In this document: in pieces, positions 26,031 through 35,795 of the stretch
How the letters are laid out: every line of letters begins with the position of its first letter
How positions within the stretch are numbered: position 1 is the stretch's first letter
Assembly (NCBI RefSeq): GCF_900456775.1
Contig: NZ_UAUL01000001.1
Location: 372,001-436,000 of the forward strand
Direction of reading: 5' to 3'
DNA length: 64,000 nucleotides
From: Sarcina ventriculi
GTDB lineage: Bacteria > Bacillota > Clostridia > Clostridiales > Clostridiaceae
Notes under the pieces: model-generated
The model's database searches: none
What the model was told of the DNA's origin: nothing
The model's input: the letters and a program-made list of their open reading frames with translations, nothing else
Program-made: the position numbers and the translations under genes

Positions 26031-26876
26031 TTATTTATTAAGTAATTTTTTAACATAATTAGGTAAAGCAAACGCACCTAAATGTAAATCTGTATTATAA
26101 TACTTAGTCTCTAAATTTAATGAGTTCCAATAAGTTGCATTAAAATCCTTTGTTGGATGTAATACTTTTGACGCAAATCCAAACATCCAATGTCCTGATG
26201 CATAAGTTGGCATATTATATTGATAAGCCTCTGATATTGGGAATATCTCTCTTATCTTAGAGAAACTTCTTTGCATTTCTCTTGCATTATTGCTATAATA
26301 AGGACTTTCTCCTTGATTCACAAGAATACCTTTTTCAGTTAAAGCATTGTAGCAATCAGTATAGAACTCCTTAGTAAATAACCCTTCTCCAGGTCCTATT
26401 GGATCTGTTGAATCAACTATTATTAAATCATATTCGTTAACTTTTCCTTTAACAAACTCTAAACCATCTTGGAAATATAAATTAACTCTTGGATCATCTA
26501 ATTTACATGCTGTAAATGGTAAAAATTCTTGAGAAGCCCTAACAACAACTTCATCAATTTCTACCATATCTATTTTCTCTATTGTAGAATATCTAGTTAA
26601 TTCTCTAACAGTACCACCATCACCTGCTCCTATTACCAAAACATTTTTTATATCTTTATTTACTGACATAGGAACATGTACTATCATTTCATGATATATA
26701 AATTCGTCTTTCTCTGTTATCATTGTCCATCCATCGATAACTAGAACTCTTCCAAGTTCATATGTATCAATTATGTCAATTTGTTGAAAGTCACTTTTCT
26801 TTGAATAGACTGTTTCTTTTACTCTTGCTGAAAATTTTATATTTTCAGTTTGATTTTCTGTATACCAAAGTTCCAT
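26031..26876 (-). CDS. speE: Spermidine synthase
   Basis: Transfers an aminopropyl group from decarboxylated S-adenosylmethionine to putrescine. The 281-residue protein has the signatures VLVIGAGDGGTVRELTRY, VEIDEVVV, DSTDPIGPGEGLF (catalytic Asp) and QGESPYYS. It is the second gene of a speD-speE operon, 27 bases after speD, with AAGGAGG before the ATG. The pathway is complete for decarboxylated SAM supply within this pair. Confidence 0.95.
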   Translation of the reverse strand: MELWYTENQTENIKFSARVKETVYSKKSDFQQIDIIDTYELGRVLVIDGWTMITEKDEFIYHEMIVHVPMSVNKDIKNVLVIGAGDGGTVRELTRYSTIEKIDMVEIDEVVVRASQEFLPFTACKLDDPRVNLYFQDGLEFVKGKVNEYDLIIVDSTDPIGPGEGLFTKEFYTDCYNALTEKGILVNQGESPYYSNNAREMQRSFSKIREIFPISEAYQYNMPTYASGHWMFGFASKVLHPTKDFNATYWNSLNLETKYYNTDLHLGAFALPNYVKKLLNK

Positions 26877-26903
26877 AGCTCTTCCTCCTTAGAAATATAA
26901 CTT

Positions 26904-27317
26904 TTAAGCCATTGGCTTATGAACTATAATCTCATCTTCCACATTTGAAAATCTTCTTATTTTTTCAACCATACCTCTAGCTATTTCAGTTGATTCACTT
27001 CTTTCTGCTCTTAAAACATCTTCTAAATAGTCAAATCCATCCCATGGATTAACTGTATCTCCACAAGTATATAAATCTACTGAAGCATATCCATATTCTG
27101 GCCATGTATGAATTGTTAAGTGAGATTCTTGTATTATAACAGCACCGCTTACCCCCCAAGGATTAAATCTATGAAAACAGCTTGTAACTATTGTAGCATT
27201 AGCTCTTTCAGCAGCTTCACACATAAATTTTTCAATCAATTCATGATCCTTTAGTATCTCTCTATCACAATTATAATATTCTATTAGTATATGTCTGCCT
27301 AATTGCTCCACCTTCAT
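26904..27317 (-). CDS. speD: S-adenosylmethionine decarboxylase proenzyme
   Basis: Makes decarboxylated SAM for spermidine synthesis. The 137-residue prokaryotic-type proenzyme contains QESHLTIHTWPEYGYAS: cleavage before the Ser of ESH yields the pyruvoyl cofactor on the alpha chain. HRFNPWGVSGAVII and DLYTCGD with the active-site Cys are also present. GGAGG lies ten bases before the ATG at 27317; a TTG at 27323 is only four bases from it. It is first in the speDE operon. Confidence 0.93.
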   Translation of the reverse strand: MKVEQLGRHILIEYYNCDREILKDHELIEKFMCEAAERANATIVTSCFHRFNPWGVSGAVIIQESHLTIHTWPEYGYASVDLYTCGDTVNPWDGFDYLEDVLRAERSESTEIARGMVEKIRRFSNVEDEIIVHKPMA

Positions 27318-27495
27318 TTGCAAATAACCTCCGAATATGATATTAGTATTTTTTATAAATCTAAAGTATAGTATTACTAAACTTAATATCCATTTATATT
27401 AAACATTGATTTTTATTATATACTATTTAATGTAAATGTCAACACCTATGTTGTGTTTATTTAGCTTATTTCCTCCATCTGTTTTGTATAACATA

Positions 27496-27528
27496 AATGT
27501 AGGAGTGGGGTTATACCACTCCTACATT
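27496..27528 (-). terminator. Terminator after M23 peptidase gene
   Basis: AATGTAGGAGTGG/CCACTCCTACATT, a 13-bp stem with a 7-base loop. The stem is strong; the U tract is weak. Confidence 0.7.
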
Positions 27529-27532
27529 ATTA

Positions 27533-28801
27533 TTATTGAAGATACGGTAAAGGATTTACATGTTGCCCATTTATCCTAATTTCAAAATGTAAATGTGGTC
27601 CTGTACTATATCCTGTCGAACCTACATAAGCTATTGTTTGTCCTTGACTCACACTTTGTCCAACAGATACTGCAAAACTTGATGCATGAGCATAAAGAGT
27701 GCTTGTACCATCTCCATGATCTATAATAATCATATTGCCATAAGCAGTATTATATGTAGCTGTCGTAACTACACCTGCCTTAGCTGCCACAATAGGCGAA
27801 CCATAAGAAGCACCAAAATCAACTCCCGTATGAATACTATTAACTCCTGTTACAGGATGTATTCTTGGTCCATATGGGCAAGTAACTCCTCCACCAGAAG
27901 GTTTAATAAATCCACTACTACTACCTCCAACATTGCTTATAGCTGCTGTATTATCACCACTATATCTTGCAACTGATGTAGCGCTAGTTGTATTGCTAAA
28001 ATATTGCTCTAAATTTGCATTATCCTCTTTATACTTATTTATCTCATCTTGTATGGCTCTTTCTTCATCAGTCAATTTTGCCATTTCTGCACTTTGTTCT
28101 TCTTCTAAACCTTTAAGTTCATTTACCTGATTTTCATATTGCTTAGTAACTTCACTAAGTTCTGCTTTTGCACTTTCTAAATCAGTTTTATCTTTTTCTA
28201 CTTGAGATTTTCTATCTTCAAGATTAACCTTTTGATTTTGTAAATCTTCTTTCATTTCAGCTATTTGATTTATAAGGTCATTATCTGTTTGAACTAAAAC
28301 CTTAACATTTGAAAGAACACTTATAATATCACCTAAATTATCGGCACTTAAAACAAGATTTAGAATTTCGCTTCCGATACTACTTTTATAAACTCCTCTT
28401 AATCTTTGTCCTAATATTTCTTCTCTCTCAGCAATCTCATTTTCTTTTATTGTTATGTCGTTTTCTATATTTTCTATTTCACTATTAAAATTATTTATCT
28501 GATTTTCTAAGTCACTTATTCTACTATTTAATTCATTTACCTTGTTTTGAGATTCATTAAGTAGTACATTTTTTTCATCTAATTGAGATTTTATTTCGTT
28601 TAACTTTTCTTCAACCTCACTTTTTTGCCCTACAATCTCTTGTTTCTCTTCATCTAAACTATTTATTTTATTCTCATTTTCTTTAATTTCTTGTCTAACT
28701 TCCTCTGCCGTCTGTGCTTGTACTTGAATACCAGTTGGTAATAAAACTGTATTACCTACTACTAAGCTTAATACCAATGCTGTTATTCTTGTCCTTTTCA
28801 T
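27533..28801 (-). CDS. Secreted M23 peptidoglycan endopeptidase with coiled coil
   Basis: A 422-residue cell-wall hydrolase. The signal peptide ends near AQA (about 30). Residues about 33-265 form a long coiled coil (PcsB/CwlO N-terminal type), usually the part that docks with FtsEX. A Ser/Gly linker leads to the LytM/M23 domain (about 300-422): HTGVDFGASYGSP with the first zinc His and Asp, and GPHLHFEIRINGQHVNP with the HxH pair. It should act at the septum or side wall. The ATG at 28801 follows GGGTGAT; an upstream ATG at 28819 has no site. Confidence 0.9.
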   Translation of the reverse strand: MKRTRITALVLSLVVGNTVLLPTGIQVQAQTAEEVRQEIKENENKINSLDEEKQEIVGQKSEVEEKLNEIKSQLDEKNVLLNESQNKVNELNSRISDLENQINNFNSEIENIENDITIKENEIAEREEILGQRLRGVYKSSIGSEILNLVLSADNLGDIISVLSNVKVLVQTDNDLINQIAEMKEDLQNQKVNLEDRKSQVEKDKTDLESAKAELSEVTKQYENQVNELKGLEEEQSAEMAKLTDEERAIQDEINKYKEDNANLEQYFSNTTSATSVARYSGDNTAAISNVGGSSSGFIKPSGGGVTCPYGPRIHPVTGVNSIHTGVDFGASYGSPIVAAKAGVVTTATYNTAYGNMIIIDHGDGTSTLYAHASSFAVSVGQSVSQGQTIAYVGSTGYSTGPHLHFEIRINGQHVNPLPYLQ

Positions 28802-29262
28802 TATTAAATCACCCACCATTTTATTTTTCCATGGCTATCTACATACATTACACAGTACATTTTATCTACACAATTACTTTCAATACTTATGAAATATTCG
28901 CATTCAATATAGGATTAACTTTTTATCCTAAAAATAGATAACCATGAATCCTCATTTCATAAAATACTCAATCTTAATAACATATTTAAGATTATTTAAT
29001 TGCTTTGATAAAACTATATAATTTTTGCGCTTTATTTTATAACATATTATAGCATAATATATTTTTTAATACAAATTTTCAGTTTTATAGGTTTTTTATA
29101 TAATTAACTTAAATTTGTTACCGTTATCCTTGTATAAATTTTTTTAGATATTTTTATTTTATAAAACTACTTTAAACCCTTTTATAATGGTAAATAACGT
29201 AAACTTATAATTATTATGATTTTATTGTTTTATATCCCATAAAAATTAAACTTATTTCTAAA
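28802..29262. other. Leader and promoter region of the M23 hydrolase gene
   Basis: About 460 AT-rich bases between the hydrolase start and the hairpin that ends the mntP transcript. I see no further gene, riboswitch or clear operator. Confidence 0.35.
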
Positions 29263-29309
29263 AAAAGTTGTGAATCCTTTGAATTATTTACAAAAAATTC
29301 ACAACTTTT
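29263..29309 (-). terminator. Terminator downstream of mntP
   Basis: AAAAGTTGTGAAT/ATTCACAACTTTT, a 13-bp stem with a 21-base loop, followed on the minus strand by T7. It lies about 100 bases after the mntP stop codon. Confidence 0.75.
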
Positions 29310-29407
29310 AAATTAAATCTATTTTTATGCAGCTTTTATTTCAAAGCTCAAATTTTAACCGTTGTCTGCAAATTAATATCTTTTTAAACATTATTTACAG
29401 AACTAAT

Positions 29408-29983
29408 TTACAGAATTATATTTTGAATAAGTATATTAAGAGCCATAAGAATTAATATAACCCCACCAGCAATTTCTGCATATTTTTGAAAAAAACTTCC
29501 TATTTTCTTTCCTAAAATAACTGCTATAAAACAAATAACAAAAGTTGTTAAACCTATTATTATAGCTGCTGAACTTATAGATACGTTTAAGAATGCAAAA
29601 CTTACACCAACAGCTAATGCGTCTATACTAGTTGCAATAGCTAATGCTATTATTTGTTTATGCTTTAAATCAGATTTTACCTCTTCTTCATCACCACCCT
29701 TAAGTGAATCGTAAAGCATTTTTCCTCCAACAAGTAACAAAAGAGCAAAAGCTATATAATCATCAAAAGATAATATGTATTTCTCAAAATATCGACCTAA
29801 TACCCATCCTATAATTGGCATTATAGCCTGAAAAGCTCCAAAATATGCTGCTAATTTTACTGCAAGCTTTATATGCTTTTTATCACCACTTCCTCCTTTC
29901 AATGCCATACCTTGAGTTAAAGATACAACAAAGGCATCCATAGCAAGACCTACTCCAGTTAAAAAAATTGTTAAAAAACTCAT
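29408..29983 (-). CDS. mntP: Manganese efflux pump MntP
   Basis: A 191-residue six-helix membrane protein that exports Mn2+. Family features: GLAMDAFVVSLTQGMAL near the N terminus and the repeated half SIDALAVGVSFAFL, each with the conserved Asp; a charged middle loop separates the halves. The ATG at 29983 has AGGAGG ten bases upstream; the frame continues open to 30013 but without a site. A yybP-ykoY manganese riboswitch and terminator precede it, as is usual for mntP. Confidence 0.93.
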   Translation of the reverse strand: MSFLTIFLTGVGLAMDAFVVSLTQGMALKGGSGDKKHIKLAVKLAAYFGAFQAIMPIIGWVLGRYFEKYILSFDDYIAFALLLLVGGKMLYDSLKGGDEEEVKSDLKHKQIIALAIATSIDALAVGVSFAFLNVSISSAAIIIGLTTFVICFIAVILGKKIGSFFQKYAEIAGGVILILMALNILIQNIIL

Positions 29984-30019
29984 TAAAATAATTCCTCCTA
30001 TATAATAATTCAAAATAAA

Positions 30020-30057
30020 AGACCTATGGGTAGTATGTTAATACTACCCATAGGTCT
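30020..30057 (-). terminator. Riboswitch expression-platform terminator
   Basis: A 16-17-bp perfect stem (GACCTATGGGTAGTAT) with a 4-base loop, followed by TTTTATTTTG. Its 5' arm overlaps the CGAGACC end of the aptamer, so aptamer folding and termination exclude each other. Confidence 0.92.
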
Positions 30058-30165
30058 CGTTATTTAATATTAAGCCAGATTTTAAAAATCAAGATGTTGA
30101 CTTAATAACTCTTATCTAAAATTGAGCTAACTACTCCCCTACGGCTTTAAACCTTAGGTTATTTA
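30050..30165 (-). promoter_or_regulatory. yybP-ykoY manganese riboswitch
   Basis: On the minus strand the leader of mntP contains AAAGCCGTAGGGGAGTAG, then GTCAACATCTTG and finally AACGAGACC. GGGGAGTAG, CAACA and CGAGA are the conserved blocks of the yybP-ykoY Mn2+ aptamer. In known cases Mn2+ binding prevents termination and turns the exporter on. Confidence 0.88.
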
Positions 30166-30275
30166 ATTTACTAAATTATATTAACAAACACTTGCTATTA
30201 TTGCAAGTATTTTATTTTATTAAAAAAATTTAAATACCTATCTAAACACATTTTACAATAAAAATTTTATAAATC

Positions 30276-31568
30276 TCAAATTATCTTTATAAAAGCACTG
30301 TCAAAGCTCTTTAAGTTAATTTGTCCTTGAACCCTTGCTCCATCTAAAAAATTTTCTCCATTTATCCACTTTAAATTTATAGTATATGGTTTATCATCTA
30401 TATTAACAGCAAAAACTACTTTTTCCCCATTATATTCCCTTAAAAAAGCAAATTGATTATTAGTTTGAAAAATAGTTTTATAACTTCCAATTTGTAATGC
30501 TTTACTCTTTTTTCTTATTTGACATAATTTTTGAATATAATCTGATAAAAAATTTTTAATAGGTTTTTCTAAACTTGGTCTTAAAACACTATCTCCTTTA
30601 GATTTTTCGCCCTCTATTCCCCATTCTGAACCGTAATATATAGAAGGTATTCCTGGCATTGCAAACATTAATGCATATCCTAAAGGAATATGGGCTTTTT
30701 CTTTTATTATAGTAGCAAATCTCGTTACATCATGATTATCTACAAAAGTATATAAAAGTTTATTTTTATATAAAGACCACCCTTCTTCTCCAAATTGTCT
30801 GTTTAAAGAATATCCAATTTCAAACATATTTCTTGAATTGAAACTTGAGTAAATTCCCTTATAACACTCATAATTTGTAACTGAATCCATCATGGTATCA
30901 TTCATAATTGAATTATAATCACCATGAATCATTTCACCCATAAGCCAAAAATCTCTACCACTTTTCTTTGTCATATTATGAACTTCTTTTATAAAGTCAT
31001 GATTTAAAGAATAAGCCACATCAAATCTTATGCCATCTATTAAAAATTCATCTATCCAAAATTTAATAACACTTAATAAATAATCTCTAACTTCTTTATT
31101 AAATAAGTTAAGTTTTACAAGTTCATAATGACCTTCCCAACCTTCATACCAAAATCCATCATTATAAGGACTATTTCCTGCTAAATTGATATTAAACCAT
31201 TCTTTATGAGAACGATTTTTTAAAAATTCAGAAAACGCCCAAAAATTTCTTCCCACATGATTAAAAACACCATCTAAGACAATTCTAATTCCAAAACTAT
31301 GCAAAATTTTACAAACCTCTTTAAAATCCTCGTTAGTTCCAAGTCTTCTATCTATTTTTAAATAATTGGCTGTATCATAACCGTGACTACTTGATTCAAA
31401 TACAGGGCCTAAAAACACTGTATTAACCCCTAAATCTTTTAAATATTGTGCCCACTCTCCGACTTTTTTTATCCTGTTTATAGGTTTCATTTTAAAATCG
31501 TTAAACTGTTGTGCATTACAAAAGCCTAAAGGATAAATATGATAAATAATTGCATTTTCATACCACAT
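30276..31568 (-). CDS. GH13 alpha-amylase-family glycosidase
   Basis: A 430-residue cytoplasmic GH13 enzyme without signal peptide. It has IYHIYPLGF at the start, LDGVFNHVG (region I), GIRFDVA with the nucleophile Asp near 182, LMGEMI with the acid/base Glu near 211, and FVDNHDVTRF with the third Asp near 276. It lacks the N-terminal domain of neopullulanases and is compact, so maltodextrin hydrolysis (alpha-glucosidase or amylase type) is likely but not fixed. With the pullulanase it could process intracellular glucans. ATGGAGATGA lies before the ATG. Confidence 0.87.
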   Translation of the reverse strand: MWYENAIIYHIYPLGFCNAQQFNDFKMKPINRIKKVGEWAQYLKDLGVNTVFLGPVFESSSHGYDTANYLKIDRRLGTNEDFKEVCKILHSFGIRIVLDGVFNHVGRNFWAFSEFLKNRSHKEWFNINLAGNSPYNDGFWYEGWEGHYELVKLNLFNKEVRDYLLSVIKFWIDEFLIDGIRFDVAYSLNHDFIKEVHNMTKKSGRDFWLMGEMIHGDYNSIMNDTMMDSVTNYECYKGIYSSFNSRNMFEIGYSLNRQFGEEGWSLYKNKLLYTFVDNHDVTRFATIIKEKAHIPLGYALMFAMPGIPSIYYGSEWGIEGEKSKGDSVLRPSLEKPIKNFLSDYIQKLCQIRKKSKALQIGSYKTIFQTNNQFAFLREYNGEKVVFAVNIDDKPYTINLKWINGENFLDGARVQGQINLKSFDSAFIKII

Positions 31569-31701
31569 ATAAACTCATCTCCATTCTTCAATTCTTAAAA
31601 TACCTTGCGTCTTAATAGAATTAAACATAATATTTAAAATAATTATCTCTCCATATATTTTATGTTTTTAAAATTTAATGTTTAATCCTATAAATTAAAA
31701 T

Positions 31702-31737
31702 AATCCCACAGTACTTAATTATTTCATACTGTGAGAT
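31702..31737 (-). terminator. Terminator of the aro operon
   Basis: AATCTCACAGTA/TACTGTGGGATT with one mismatch and a 13-base loop, followed by ATTATTTTAATTT, about 65 bases after aroK. Confidence 0.7.
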
Positions 31738-31802
31738 TCTATATTCTTCAAACTTAAATTATATTTTTAATTTACGATTAATATTTAAATTATATTGCTA
31801 AC

Positions 31803-32294
31803 TTAGTAAATAATAGCTTCCTTTAATCGCTCTATTGCAACATCTATTGTAGAATCATTTAATATGTGTTTTTCTCCAAATGTCTTATATAAATTTATTC
31901 TTTCATTATATAAGTCATACAATCGGTCTTTTTTATCCTTTAAAAGTGGTCTATTTTCTATGTCTATATCACTTACTATTAAATCTAACGATCTATTTAT
32001 AAATATAATTGTAAAATTTTTAAAATAATCAATATTTTGTTTTCTCGTTACAATTCCACCGCCTGATGATATTACAACTCCTTTTAATTTTCCCAGTTTT
32101 TCAGATGTAGTGGTTTCTATATCTCTAAAAGTTTTTTCTCCACTTTTAAAAATTTCTACTATACTCTTTCCCGTTTTTTCTTCTATAAATCTATCCATAT
32201 CAACAAAATCATATCCTATGCTTTTTGCTAATTTTTCACCTAAAGTTGTCTTGCCACAACCTGGCATACCAATTAATAAAACACTTTTCCCCAA
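31803..32294 (-). CDS. aroK: Shikimate kinase
   Basis: Phosphorylates shikimate at the 3-hydroxyl with ATP, step five of the chorismate pathway. The 163-residue protein has Walker A GMPGCGKTTLGEKLA, the shikimate-binding DMDRFIE and FRDIET, and SSGGGIV. The LID-region Arg is in ENRPLL. Last gene of the operon. The start is TTG at 32294, with GAGGTG embedded in the last codons of aroE eight bases upstream. Confidence 0.94.
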   Translation of the reverse strand: MGKSVLLIGMPGCGKTTLGEKLAKSIGYDFVDMDRFIEEKTGKSIVEIFKSGEKTFRDIETTTSEKLGKLKGVVISSGGGIVTRKQNIDYFKNFTIIFINRSLDLIVSDIDIENRPLLKDKKDRLYDLYNERINLYKTFGEKHILNDSTIDVAIERLKEAIIY

Positions 32295-32299
32295 GCAGT

Positions 32300-33127
32300 T
32301 TACACCTCTTTATTATTTAGAATATTCTTTAATCTTTCATATATTATATCTAGTATCTCATTATCTATTTTTATATCATTCCAAATCTCCTCTGCTTTCA
32401 CGCCTTGTCCAACTAGCATATACAATCCATCAATACATTTTAACCCTAAATCTTTAGCCATCTTTAAAAATTTAGTTTCTAATGGATTATAAACTATATC
32501 TACGGCAACATTAAAATTAATTATTACTTTCTTGTCAACTGGTGAAAAATCTATTTTAGGATACATTCCAACAGGAGTTGTATTTATTATGCAATATCCT
32601 TTTTTCCTTTTTAAATCATCATAATCAATGACATTTACATCAAAGCCACTAAAACTTTCTTTTGCATTTTTTTTATTTCTTGAAACTAAATTTATTGATT
32701 CTGCCCCATTATCCTCAAGATAAGCAACAACAGCTTTTGCTGCTCCCCCAGAACCTAAAACATAAAAATCTTTTCCTTTTATAGAAATACTTCCTTTAGA
32801 TAACATATATCCAAAACCATAATAATCCGTATTATATCCGAAAACTTTATTATCTATAATTTTAACAGTATTTATAGCACCAATTCTTTTAGCCTCAGAA
32901 GATATAAATTCAATTTGCTTTATAATATCTTCTTTATAAGGAATTGTTACATTAACTCCTTGTATATTTAAAGTTTTAACACTATCTAAAGCCTTACAAA
33001 AATTCTCTTTTTTTATTTCAAATAAAGCATATGTTCCTTCTATATTTAACTTTTTAAAAATTATCCTATGTATTTTAGGAGATAAACTATGACCTAACTT
33101 CTCCCCTAATAATCCAAAATTCATCAT
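32300..33127 (-). CDS. aroE: Shikimate dehydrogenase
   Basis: NADPH-dependent reduction of 3-dehydroshikimate. The 275-residue protein has the shikimate-binding EKLGHSLSPKIH, the catalytic Lys in NVTIPYKE, NTDYYGF, the nucleotide loop GSGGAAKAV, and MLVGQG near the end. It starts three bases after the chorismate mutase stop, with AAGAGGT inside that gene's final codons. The next ATG, one codon on, could serve as well. Confidence 0.94.
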   Translation of the reverse strand: MMNFGLLGEKLGHSLSPKIHRIIFKKLNIEGTYALFEIKKENFCKALDSVKTLNIQGVNVTIPYKEDIIKQIEFISSEAKRIGAINTVKIIDNKVFGYNTDYYGFGYMLSKGSISIKGKDFYVLGSGGAAKAVVAYLEDNGAESINLVSRNKKNAKESFSGFDVNVIDYDDLKRKKGYCIINTTPVGMYPKIDFSPVDKKVIINFNVAVDIVYNPLETKFLKMAKDLGLKCIDGLYMLVGQGVKAEEIWNDIKIDNEILDIIYERLKNILNNKEV

Positions 33128-33130
33128 TTG

Positions 33131-33412
33131 TTACCTCTTATCCTTATCACTTAAAGCTCTTTGATAGTCTTTACTTAAATCCATAAGACAATGAAGCATT
33201 TTTTCTCCATATTTCTTTATATCTTTATTTTTTATTTTAGATAAATTTTTTTCTATAACTTGGTCTTCTCTTTCCTTATTAAATATAGGTAAATTATTTT
33301 TTATCTTATAGTCCGCCACGCTTGTAGCTATTTCCATTCTTTCTTCAAAAAGCGCTATAAGTGTATCATCTATTTCGTCTATTCTTTTTCTGCACTCATT
33401 TAAATCTTTCAA
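33131..33412 (-). CDS. Chorismate mutase, AroQ type
   Basis: A 93-residue monofunctional AroQ-fold chorismate mutase, converting chorismate to prephenate for Phe and Tyr. The pattern is RKRIDEIDDTLIALFEERMEIATSVADYK, then the Lys and Glu positions in the second helix (KEREDQVIEK) and a C-terminal helix ending QRAL. No prephenate dehydratase is fused. TTG start at 33412, with GAGGTGA four bases upstream. It lies between aroC and aroE in the operon. Confidence 0.9.
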   Translation of the reverse strand: MKDLNECRKRIDEIDDTLIALFEERMEIATSVADYKIKNNLPIFNKEREDQVIEKNLSKIKNKDIKKYGEKMLHCLMDLSKDYQRALSDKDKR

Positions 33413-33434
33413 AAAATCACCTCTTTCATATAAA

Positions 33435-34505
33435 TTATAAAAGTTCTAATACAGCTAACGCCGCTATTGCCTCTATTACAACAACAGCCCTTTGAACAAT
33501 ACAAGGATCGTGTCGCCCTTCTATCTTTAATATTCCCTCTTCCATTGTTTTTATATTTACAGTTCTTTGTTCTTTACTTATAGATGGCGTCGGTTTTATT
33601 GCAACTCTAAAAACAACTGGCATTCCATTTGTTATCCCTCCAACTATTCCACCATTATTATTTGTATATGTCCTAATCTTACGATTTTCAATGTAATATT
33701 CATCATTTACTTTTGATGCATTTTCTTTTGCAAAGTCAAATCCTAATCCAAACTCTATTCCTTTTACTGCTGGAACTGAAAAAGCTAAATGAGCTATTAC
33801 ACTTTCTAAAGAATCAAAAAATGGATTACCAATACCAGGGTTTATTCCTATCAAACTACACTCTATGGCTCCCCCCACAGAATCTCCATTTTGTCTTGCA
33901 TTTAGTATCTCTCTCTTTATTTCATCTATTTTCTCATTATTTAACAAAGGCAACTCTTTGACTGATATAGAATCTAAAACTTCTTTATTTAAATTAACTC
34001 TATCAAAGCTATCATCCTCAACTTTTCCAACCCTTTGTATATGAGCACCTACATAAATTCCTTTTGATTCTAATATTTGTTTTGCTAAAGCCCCAGCAAA
34101 CACTAAAGGAGCTGTTATCCTTCCTGAAAAATGACCTCCACCCCTATAATCATTAAACCCATTATATTTAACAAAACCAGAAAAATCTCCATGACTTGGT
34201 CTCACTAAATTCTTTATCTTTGAATAATCTTTAGATTTTGTATCATTATTTTTAATTATTACAGAAAGTGGGGTTCCAGTTGTATATCCCTCAAAAAAAC
34301 CACTTAAAATTTCAAAATTATCTCCTTCTTTTCTTTGAGTAGACAAAGTATTTCTTCCAGGAGCACGCCTTGCCATATCTTTTTTTATTTTCTCTAAATC
34401 TATCTCTATGCCAGGTTCGATACCATTTATAACAATACCAATAGCCTTGCCATGAGATTCACCAAAAATAGATAAATTTATCTTTTTTCCAAAATTCCCA
34501 CTCAT
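33435..34505 (-). CDS. aroC: Chorismate synthase
   Basis: Final step of the pathway: FMN-dependent anti-elimination of phosphate from EPSP. The 356-residue protein carries GESHGKAIG, RRAPGRNTLSTQRKE, YRGGGHFSGRITAP, SVGGAIEC and GRHDPCIVQRAV. Its ATG overlaps the aroA stop (ATGA), so the two are translationally coupled; AGGAGG lies inside aroA's end. Confidence 0.95.
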   Translation of the reverse strand: MSGNFGKKINLSIFGESHGKAIGIVINGIEPGIEIDLEKIKKDMARRAPGRNTLSTQRKEGDNFEILSGFFEGYTTGTPLSVIIKNNDTKSKDYSKIKNLVRPSHGDFSGFVKYNGFNDYRGGGHFSGRITAPLVFAGALAKQILESKGIYVGAHIQRVGKVEDDSFDRVNLNKEVLDSISVKELPLLNNEKIDEIKREILNARQNGDSVGGAIECSLIGINPGIGNPFFDSLESVIAHLAFSVPAVKGIEFGLGFDFAKENASKVNDEYYIENRKIRTYTNNNGGIVGGITNGMPVVFRVAIKPTPSISKEQRTVNIKTMEEGILKIEGRHDPCIVQRAVVVIEAIAALAVLELL

Positions 34506-35779
34506 TCTATTTTTCCTCCTAAACTTTCGAAATCACTCCAAAAATTCGGATAAGATTTTTTAACACATTCTCCATTATCTATAACCACATTCCCTATACA
34601 TACAGTAGATGCAATAGCTAAACTCATAGCTATTCTATGATCATTATGACTTGAAACTTTTCCACCCTTAAGATTTTTTACACCATTTATTATAAGACCA
34701 TCATCAGTTTCTTTAATATCTGCACCTAAAGTTTTAAGTTCTGTAGCTATTGCACTTAATCTATCACATTCCTTTATTCTAAGCCTTTCTCCATTAATTA
34801 TTCTTGTTTCGCCCTTCGCTACCGAAGCAACAACAGCTATAATAGGAATTATATCAGGACATTGTGATGCATCAATTACACTTGCCTTTAACTCTTTACT
34901 AACTATACTTAATCCTATTTTTTTATCTTCCTTAAACTCTTTTATTAAAGTATTGCCCATATTCTCTAAAATATCCAAAACCTCTTTATCACCTTGTTTT
35001 GATTTTTCTTCCAAATCATAACATACAATGTTATTTCCTAATGCTCCAGCTGCAAAAAAGAAAGCTCCTTGAGAATAATCTCCTTCAACCCTGTAATTAA
35101 AAGGCTTATAACTTTGATTCCCTTTAATCCTAAATTCTTTATAATTTAAATTTTCTATTTTAATTCCAAACTTATCTAACATAAATAAAGTTAAATCAAT
35201 ATATCCCTTAGACTCAAGATTAGTTGTTATGACTATTTTTGAATCACCATCTAAAAGAGGAAGCGCAAATAAAAGTCCGCTTATAAATTGAGAACTTATA
35301 TTACCCTCTACTCTAAATTCATCAGCTTTTAAATTTCCCTTAACAAAAGTATTTAAAATACCCTCATCATAGGTATAGGCAATCCCTTGCTTTCTAAAAA
35401 TATCATAATATGTTTTTAAAGGTCTTTTTCCTAAATTACCTTTACCTAAAAACCTTGATTCTCCATTTTTTATCAAAGCTATAGGCATTAAAAATCTTAA
35501 AGTTGACCCAGACTCATTACAATCTATAACCCTTGAATCATTACTAAATATATTTTCTCCATTTATTATAAGTCTATCTTTATCCTCAATTATATTTACT
35601 CCTAAAGCCCTCATAGCATTTATGGTTGCTATAATATCATCAGAATACTCAATATTTTCTATGATGCTATTTCCCTTGCTAAGACCTGCACATATAATAG
35701 CCCTGTGAGCCATGCTTTTTGAAGGCGGTATCTTCAAAGAACCACCTAACCTTTTAGGAATTATAGTTACTTCTTTCAT
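34502..35779 (-). CDS. aroA: EPSP synthase (3-phosphoshikimate 1-carboxyvinyltransferase)
   Basis: Adds enolpyruvyl from PEP to shikimate 3-phosphate. The 425-residue protein has PPSKSMAHRAII, NESGSTLRFLMP, GNISSQFISGLLFALP, GDYSQGAFFFAAGA, DASQCPDIIP and RIKECDRLSAIATEL. The Ala in the region equivalent to LPGSKS..NRA differs slightly from E. coli, resembling class II enzymes. GGAGG is four bases before the ATG. It follows aroB by 16 bases. Confidence 0.95.
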   Translation of the reverse strand: MKEVTIIPKRLGGSLKIPPSKSMAHRAIICAGLSKGNSIIENIEYSDDIIATINAMRALGVNIIEDKDRLIINGENIFSNDSRVIDCNESGSTLRFLMPIALIKNGESRFLGKGNLGKRPLKTYYDIFRKQGIAYTYDEGILNTFVKGNLKADEFRVEGNISSQFISGLLFALPLLDGDSKIVITTNLESKGYIDLTLFMLDKFGIKIENLNYKEFRIKGNQSYKPFNYRVEGDYSQGAFFFAAGALGNNIVCYDLEEKSKQGDKEVLDILENMGNTLIKEFKEDKKIGLSIVSKELKASVIDASQCPDIIPIIAVVASVAKGETRIINGERLRIKECDRLSAIATELKTLGADIKETDDGLIINGVKNLKGGKVSSHNDHRIAMSLAIASTVCIGNVVIDNGECVKKSYPNFWSDFESLGGKIE

Positions 35780-35795
35780 TTTTCCTCCATTTTAC

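Noticed and set aside
27686-28130. Plus-strand open frames inside the M23 hydrolase gene
   Set aside because: Low-complexity Ser/Thr/Cys-rich shadows; the minus-strand gene has a signal peptide, coiled coil and active-site motifs.
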